Positions 59,914 through 64,000 of a stretch of DNA of 64,000 nt are shown piece after piece. A program made the position numbers and the translations under genes. The notes under the pieces are model-generated. The model saw only the letters and a program-made list of their open reading frames with translations. It was not told the origin of the DNA and searched no databases. Position 1 is the first letter of the stretch; each line of letters begins with the position of its first letter. Source of the stretch: Pseudothioclava arenosa (GTDB taxonomy: Bacteria; Pseudomonadota; Alphaproteobacteria; Rhodobacterales; Rhodobacteraceae); contig NZ_NTJD01000007.1 of the NCBI RefSeq assembly GCF_002358085.1, positions 111,582 through 175,581 of the forward strand, read 5' to 3'.

Positions 59914-60662
59914 GCACGTTGATCGAGAACCACGACATCGGTGGTCAGCACGTTTCCGAACATATCGAGGAACTGCGCATCCAGGATCTTCACGCCTTCT
60001 ATGGCGAGAGCCATGCGCTGCACGGCATCGACCTGACCGTCTACCAAGGCGAGCTGGTCACGCTTCTGGGCCGCAACGGCTCGGGGCGCACCACCACGCT
60101 GCGCTCGATCATGGGTCTGGTCGGCCACCGCACCGGCTCGATCATGCTCAAGGGCGAGGAAGTGATCCACGCCACGCCGCATTCGATCGCGCATCTGGGT
60201 GTCGGTTATTGCCCCGAAGAGCGCGGCATCTTCTCGCGCCTATCGGTCGAGGAAAACCTGATGCTGCCGCCGCGCGTGGCCGCGGGTGGCATGTCGGTCG
60301 AGGAACTCTACGAGATGTTCCCGAACCTTGCCGAGCGCCGCAAGAGCCAGGGCACGCGCCTGTCGGGCGGCGAACAGCAGATGCTCGCCATGGCCCGCAT
60401 CCTGCGCACCGGCGCCAACATCCTGCTGCTTGACGAGATCACCGAGGGCCTCGCCCCGGTCATCGTCGACAAGCTGGGCGAGGTGCTGATCGAACTCAAG
60501 ACCCGCGGTTACACCGTGGTTCTGGTCGAGCAGAACTTCGTGTTCGCGGCGCCGCTGGCGGACCGCCACTTCGTGATGGACCACGGCAAGATCGTCGCCT
60601 GCATCGAGCAGGACGAGCTCGAGTCCAAACAGCACATTTTCGACGAATACCTGAGCGTTTGA
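59910..60662 (+). CDS. Branched-chain amino acid-type ABC transporter ATPase (LivF-like)
   Basis: A 250-residue ATPase with an N-terminal extension of about 25 residues before IQDLHAFYGESHALHGIDL. The Walker A motif reads GRNGSGRTTTL, with Arg in place of the nucleotide-binding Lys. The signature is RLSGGEQQMLAMARIL, Walker B NILLLDEITEGLAP, and the switch region LVEQNF has Gln in place of His. It forms the importer with LivG-, LivH- and LivM-like partners around it. Confidence 0.93.
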   Translation: MSTLIENHDIGGQHVSEHIEELRIQDLHAFYGESHALHGIDLTVYQGELVTLLGRNGSGRTTTLRSIMGLVGHRTGSIMLKGEEVIHATPHSIAHLGVGYCPEERGIFSRLSVEENLMLPPRVAAGGMSVEELYEMFPNLAERRKSQGTRLSGGEQQMLAMARILRTGANILLLDEITEGLAPVIVDKLGEVLIELKTRGYTVVLVEQNFVFAAPLADRHFVMDHGKIVACIEQDELESKQHIFDEYLSV

Positions 60663-60697
60663 CGCGCCAGGGACCATTCCTGAGGAGGAGGAAACTC

Positions 60698-61903
60698 ATG
60701 AAACTGTTCAAACACCTTGCCACCAGCGCTTCGGCTCTGGCGGTCATGGCCACCGGCGCCGCTGCCGAAATCAGCGGCGGCGTGGTCAAGATCGGCCTGC
60801 TGACCGACATGTCGGCGACCTATTCGGACGTGGCCGGCCCGGGCACCATCACCGCCGCGGAAATGGCGATCGAAGAGTTCGGCGGCCAGGTTGCCGGCGC
60901 ACCGATCGAGCTGGTCTCGGCCGATCACCAGAACAAGGCCGACATCGCCGCCAACAAGGCGCGCGAATGGGGCGATACCGAGGGCGTCGACGCCTTCGCC
61001 GAACTCGTGACCACCTCGGTCGCGATGGCGGTTTTCGAAGTCGCCAAGCAACAGAACAAGATCGCGCTGGTTTCGGGCGCGGCCTCGTCGCCGCTGACCA
61101 ATGACGCCTGCATCCCGACCGGCCTGCACTGGACCTACAACACCCGCGCGCTCGCCGTGGGCACCGGTTCGGCCGTTGTGAAGGAAGGCGGCGACAGCTG
61201 GTACTTCCTGACCGCTGACTACGCCTTCGGCGAAGCCCTGCAGGGCGACGTTTCGAAAGTCGTGGAAGCCGAGGGCGGCCAGGTTCTGGGCGCTTCGAAG
61301 CACCCGTTCCCGGCGTCCGACTTCTCGTCCTTCATGCTGCAGGCGCAGGCCTCGGGCGCGAAGGTGATCGGTCTGGCCAACGCTGGCGGCGACACGATCA
61401 ACGCGATCAAGGCGGCCAAGGAATTCGGCATCATCGAAGCTGGCCAGAAGATCGCCGGTCTGCTGGTGTTCCTCTCGGACGTGAACGCGCTGGGTCTTGA
61501 GACCGCGCAGGGTCTGCAGATGACCGTCAGCTTCTACTGGGACATGGACGACGAAACCCGCGCCTGGTCGCAGCGTTTCTTCGAAAAGACCGGCAAGATG
61601 CCGACGGGCATTCAGGCCGGCACCTATTCGTCGGTGCGCCACTACCTGAAGGCGATCGAGGCCACCGGTTCGGATGATACCGAAACCGTTCTGGCGAAGA
61701 TGCGCGAAATGCCGGTCGAAGACATGTTCGCTCATGGCGGCGTGCTGCGCACCGACGGGCGCATGGTGCATGACATGTATCTCGCAGAGGTGAAATCGCC
61801 GGCCGAATCCTCCGGGCCGTGGGATTACCTCAAAATCGTGCGCACGATTCCCGGGGAAGAGGCCTTCGGCCCGCTCTCCGAGAGCACCTGCCCGACCAAG
61901 TAA
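60698..61903 (+). CDS. ABC transporter substrate-binding protein (Leu/Ile/Val-type)
   Basis: A 401-residue periplasmic protein from the ATG 60698 (GGAGGAGG upstream). Signal peptide MKLFKHLATSASALAVMATGAAA then EISGGVVKIGLLTDMSATYSDVAGP, the Peripla_BP_6 N-terminus. ALVSGAASSPLTNDACIPTGLHWTYN is near the ligand cleft. C-terminal region has GVLRTDGRMVHDMYLAEVKSP. Similar proteins in such ligase-linked clusters bind aromatic or aliphatic acids rather than leucine; that is inference. Confidence 0.92.
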   Translation: MKLFKHLATSASALAVMATGAAAEISGGVVKIGLLTDMSATYSDVAGPGTITAAEMAIEEFGGQVAGAPIELVSADHQNKADIAANKAREWGDTEGVDAFAELVTTSVAMAVFEVAKQQNKIALVSGAASSPLTNDACIPTGLHWTYNTRALAVGTGSAVVKEGGDSWYFLTADYAFGEALQGDVSKVVEAEGGQVLGASKHPFPASDFSSFMLQAQASGAKVIGLANAGGDTINAIKAAKEFGIIEAGQKIAGLLVFLSDVNALGLETAQGLQMTVSFYWDMDDETRAWSQRFFEKTGKMPTGIQAGTYSSVRHYLKAIEATGSDDTETVLAKMREMPVEDMFAHGGVLRTDGRMVHDMYLAEVKSPAESSGPWDYLKIVRTIPGEEAFGPLSESTCPTK

Positions 61904-61976
61904 TGCGAGAGGAAGCCACCGGGCATAGCCCCCTATGCCCGGTGGTGACCCCGACAAGCAACAAGGACATCTCCAA

Positions 61977-62867
61977 ATGCTGACGGATCTGCTGGGCTTT
62001 CCCCCGCAAGTGCTTTTCGGCCAACTGCTTCTGGGCCTGATCAACGGCGCGTTCTACGCGGTGCTTTCGCTCGGTCTGGCCGTCATTTTTGGCCTGCTCA
62101 ACATCGTGAACTTCGCGCATGGCGCGCTGTACATGCTGGGCGCTTTCGCGACGCTGGGCCTGATGAAATTCTTCGGGATCGGCTACTGGGGCGCATTGAT
62201 CTTTGCGCCGCTCTTGGTCGGTATCGTGGGTATCGTGATCGAGCGGCTGCTGCTGCGCCGACTTGCCGGTGTCGACCATCTCTACGGCCTGCTGCTGACC
62301 TTCGGTCTGGCGCTGGTGCTGGAAGGGACCTTCGTCAAGCTCTTCGGCGCCTCGGGCATTCCCTATTCTCCGCCCGCGCAGCTGCAGGGCGGCATCAACC
62401 TCGGCTTCATGTTCCTGCCGTGGTATCGTGGTTGGGTCGTCGTGGCCTCGCTGATCGTCTGCGCCGCGACCTGGTACCTGTTCGAGCGCACCAAGATCGG
62501 CGCCTATCTGCGCGCCGGCACCGAGAACCCGCGCCTGCTGCAGGCCTTCGGGGTGAACGTGCCGCTGCTGACGACGCTGGCCTATGGCTATGGCGTGGCG
62601 CTGGCCGCCTTCGCCGGTGTGCTGGCCGCGCCGATTACCCAGGTGAACCCGCTGATGGGCTCGAACCTGATCATCGTCGTCTTCGCCGTGGTGGTGATCG
62701 GCGGCATGGGCTCGATCGTGGGCGCGGTGGTGACCGGTCTCGCGATGGGCGTGATCGAGGGGCTGACCAAGGTGTTCTGGCCTGAAGCCTCCTCGACCGT
62801 GATTTTCCTCGTCATGGCCATCGTGCTGGTGCTTCGCCCGGCCGGGCTGTTCGGCAAAGCCGCCTGA
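61977..62867 (+). CDS. Branched-chain amino acid-type ABC transporter permease (LivH-like)
   Basis: A 296-residue membrane protein from the ATG 61977 (AAGGA upstream; an earlier in-frame start at 61935 is less likely). Eight hydrophobic spans; LINGAFYAVLSLGLAVIFGLLNIVNFAHGALYMLGAF is diagnostic, as is AYLRAGTENPRLLQAFGVNV (the cytoplasmic EAA-like loop) and VVIGGMGSIVGAVVTGL. Confidence 0.94.
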   Translation: MLTDLLGFPPQVLFGQLLLGLINGAFYAVLSLGLAVIFGLLNIVNFAHGALYMLGAFATLGLMKFFGIGYWGALIFAPLLVGIVGIVIERLLLRRLAGVDHLYGLLLTFGLALVLEGTFVKLFGASGIPYSPPAQLQGGINLGFMFLPWYRGWVVVASLIVCAATWYLFERTKIGAYLRAGTENPRLLQAFGVNVPLLTTLAYGYGVALAAFAGVLAAPITQVNPLMGSNLIIVVFAVVVIGGMGSIVGAVVTGLAMGVIEGLTKVFWPEASSTVIFLVMAIVLVLRPAGLFGKAA

Positions 62868-62879
62868 AGGAGACAGGAT

Positions 62880-63803
62880 ATGAAAAAGTACTCCGGTTAT
62901 CTGATCGCGCTCGGGCTGCTGATGCTGGCGCCCACGATGATCTACCCCGTGTTCCTGATGAAGCTCTTGTGCTTCGCGCTCTTTGCCTCGGCGTTCAACC
63001 TGATCCTTGGCTATGGCGGTCTGCTCAGCTTCGGTCATGCGGCGTTCTTCGGTGGCGCCTCCTATATCACGGGCCACGCGCTCAAGGTCTGGGGCCTGCC
63101 GACCGAGCTTGGCATCCTGTTCGGCGCCGCGGTGGCGGGGCTGATGGGGCTGGCGATCGGCATGCTCGCCATTCGCCGCCACGGCATCTACTTCGCGATG
63201 ATCACCCTCGCGATGGCGCAGATGGCCTATTTCCTCTTCGTCTCCTCGCCCTTCACCGGCGGTGAGAACGGGTTGCAGGGCGTGCCGCGCGGCACCGCGC
63301 TGGGCATGATCGACCTGCAGAACGACATGTCGATGTATTACTTCGTTCTGGCGATTTTCGTGATCGGCTTCCTGATCATCGCCCGCACCGTGCATTCGCC
63401 CTTCGGTCAGGTGCTCAGCGCGATCCGCGACAACGAGGACCGCGCCCGTTCGCTGGGCTATGACATCGAGCGCTACAAGCTTCTGGCCTTCGTGATCTCG
63501 GCTACTCTGGCCGGGCTCGCGGGCGGCACGAAGACGGTGGTGTTCCAGCTGGCGTCGCTGACGGATGTGCATTGGCACATGTCCGGCGAGGTCGTCCTGA
63601 TGACGCTCCTGGGGGGGCTGGGCACGATCGCGGGGCCTGCGGTCGGAGCTGGCATCATCATCACCTTGCAGAACTACCTGGCCTCGGGGCCGCTGGCGGC
63701 CTGGGTGCCGGTGGTGCTAGGCGTGATCTTCGTGATCTGCGTGCTGGCCTTCCGCCGCGGCGTGGTCGGCGAGCTGCGCGAGCTGATCAAGCGGCAGTTC
63801 TGA
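62880..63803 (+). CDS. Branched-chain amino acid-type ABC transporter permease (LivM-like)
   Basis: A 307-residue permease, ribosome-binding site GAAGGAGA. Spans include [34 protein letters not shown], and the coupling loop is [30 protein letters not shown]; then [31 protein letters not shown]. Last gene of the ligase-ABC operon; a strong terminator follows. Confidence 0.95.
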   Translation: MKKYSGYLIALGLLMLAPTMIYPVFLMKLLCFALFASAFNLILGYGGLLSFGHAAFFGGASYITGHALKVWGLPTELGILFGAAVAGLMGLAIGMLAIRRHGIYFAMITLAMAQMAYFLFVSSPFTGGENGLQGVPRGTALGMIDLQNDMSMYYFVLAIFVIGFLIIARTVHSPFGQVLSAIRDNEDRARSLGYDIERYKLLAFVISATLAGLAGGTKTVVFQLASLTDVHWHMSGEVVLMTLLGGLGTIAGPAVGAGIIITLQNYLASGPLAAWVPVVLGVIFVICVLAFRRGVVGELRELIKRQF

Positions 63804-63811
63804 TCCGGTTT

Positions 63812-63842
63812 GCCGGGCCCTCGGGCCCGGCGCCTTTCCTTT
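63812..63842 (+). terminator. Terminator after the ABC importer operon
   Basis: GCCGGGCCC pairs with GGGCCCGGC around TC (9 bp arms; the innermost pairs probably open to give a larger loop), followed by GCCTTTCCTTT. It separates the importer operon from etfB. Confidence 0.8.
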
Positions 63843-63861
63843 CGATCCTGGGGGATGTGCG

Positions 63862-64000
63862 ATGAAAGTTATCGTGCCTGTTAAGCGCGTGATTGACTAC
63901 AACGTGAAGGTTCGCGTTCGTGCGGACGGAAGCGGTGTCGATCTTGCGAATGTGAAAATGTCGATGAACCCGTTCGACGAGATTGCTGTTGAAGAGGCGA
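63862..64000 (+). CDS. etfB: Electron transfer flavoprotein beta subunit, N-terminal part (cut by window end)
   Basis: The ATG 63862 opens [20 protein letters not shown], continuing to [15 protein letters not shown] at the window edge, which is the conserved ETF-beta start. GGGGG lies 7 bases upstream. ETF carries electrons from acyl-CoA and other dehydrogenases to the quinone pool. Only 46 codons are visible. Confidence 0.95.
   Translation, partial: MKVIVPVKRVIDYNVKVRVRADGSGVDLANVKMSMNPFDEIAVEEA

Overview
The window is GC-rich chromosomal DNA from an alphaproteobacterium, almost certainly a member of the Rhodobacterales (Rhodobacteraceae/Paracoccaceae). Supporting signs are the ribE-ribB-ribH-nusB order, an acuR-acuI pair, class II (B12) ribonucleotide reductase, a tRNA-His without G-1, a GTTC-N7-GTTC SOS box, and GC-rich intergenic hairpins of the kind scattered through this order. 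Species cannot be named from sequence alone.

Layout. 0-4.7 kb (minus): capsule genes kpsS, a kpsD/wza-like export lipoprotein and kpsC. 4.9-8.1 kb (plus): riboflavin genes ribE, ribB (with a degenerate cyclohydrolase II half) and ribH, then nusB and a small membrane protein. 8.2-8.5 kb: a non-coding, highly structured stretch. 8.6-11.3 kb: phosphoethanolamine transferase, diacylglycerol kinase, SOS-controlled mmcB and a small acidic protein. 11.4-16.1 kb: tRNA-His, aroQ, a glyoxalase, ilvD and a secreted Sel1-repeat protein. 16.2-30.0 kb: a phytase-like esterase gene is broken and fused in frame to an N-terminally truncated integrase, followed by about 12 kb of phage-head genes (portal, protease-capsid fusion, head-tail connectors, terminase) interrupted by an AT-rich restriction-modification pair and a lipoprotein. 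The large terminase is cut off at the right end. 30.3-42.7 kb: tRNA-Gln, a flavoprotein, a second capsule block (kpsT-kpsE-kdsA), a uracil-DNA glycosylase family gene with an SseB-like gene, DUF1489, nrdJ, a crotonase/acyl-CoA synthetase pair and a methyltransferase. 42.7-52.2 kb: an Orn/Lys/Arg decarboxylase and the full cytochrome bd system (cydDC, cydABX) with a divergent Rrf2/NsrR-type regulator. 52.2-54.5 kb: acuR-acuI with a peroxidase-like gene. 54.5-63.8 kb: a two-component system divergent from an acyl-CoA ligase and a complete branched-chain-type ABC importer. The window ends inside etfB.

How genes work together. The two capsule blocks supply Kdo synthesis (KdsA), Kdo-linker transferases (KpsS, KpsC) and most of the ABC export machine (KpsT, KpsE, KpsD-like), but no KpsM permease is in the window. 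The phosphoethanolamine transferase and DgkA form a lipid-modification and diacylglycerol-recycling pair. cydD and cydA each carry a perfect FNR box placed where a class II activator would sit, and share a second element near the predicted start site that is a plausible operator for the adjacent Rrf2 regulator. The ligase plus ABC importer look like an uptake-and-activation unit for a carboxylic acid, probably controlled by the divergent two-component system.

The most unusual region is the 12 kb island. It has capsid, portal, connector and terminase genes in a non-standard order, two tail-chaperone-like genes but no tail structural gene, no recognisable replication or repressor gene, an internal restriction-modification module, and broken genes at both ends. 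It may be a decayed capsid-bearing satellite or a rearranged prophage.
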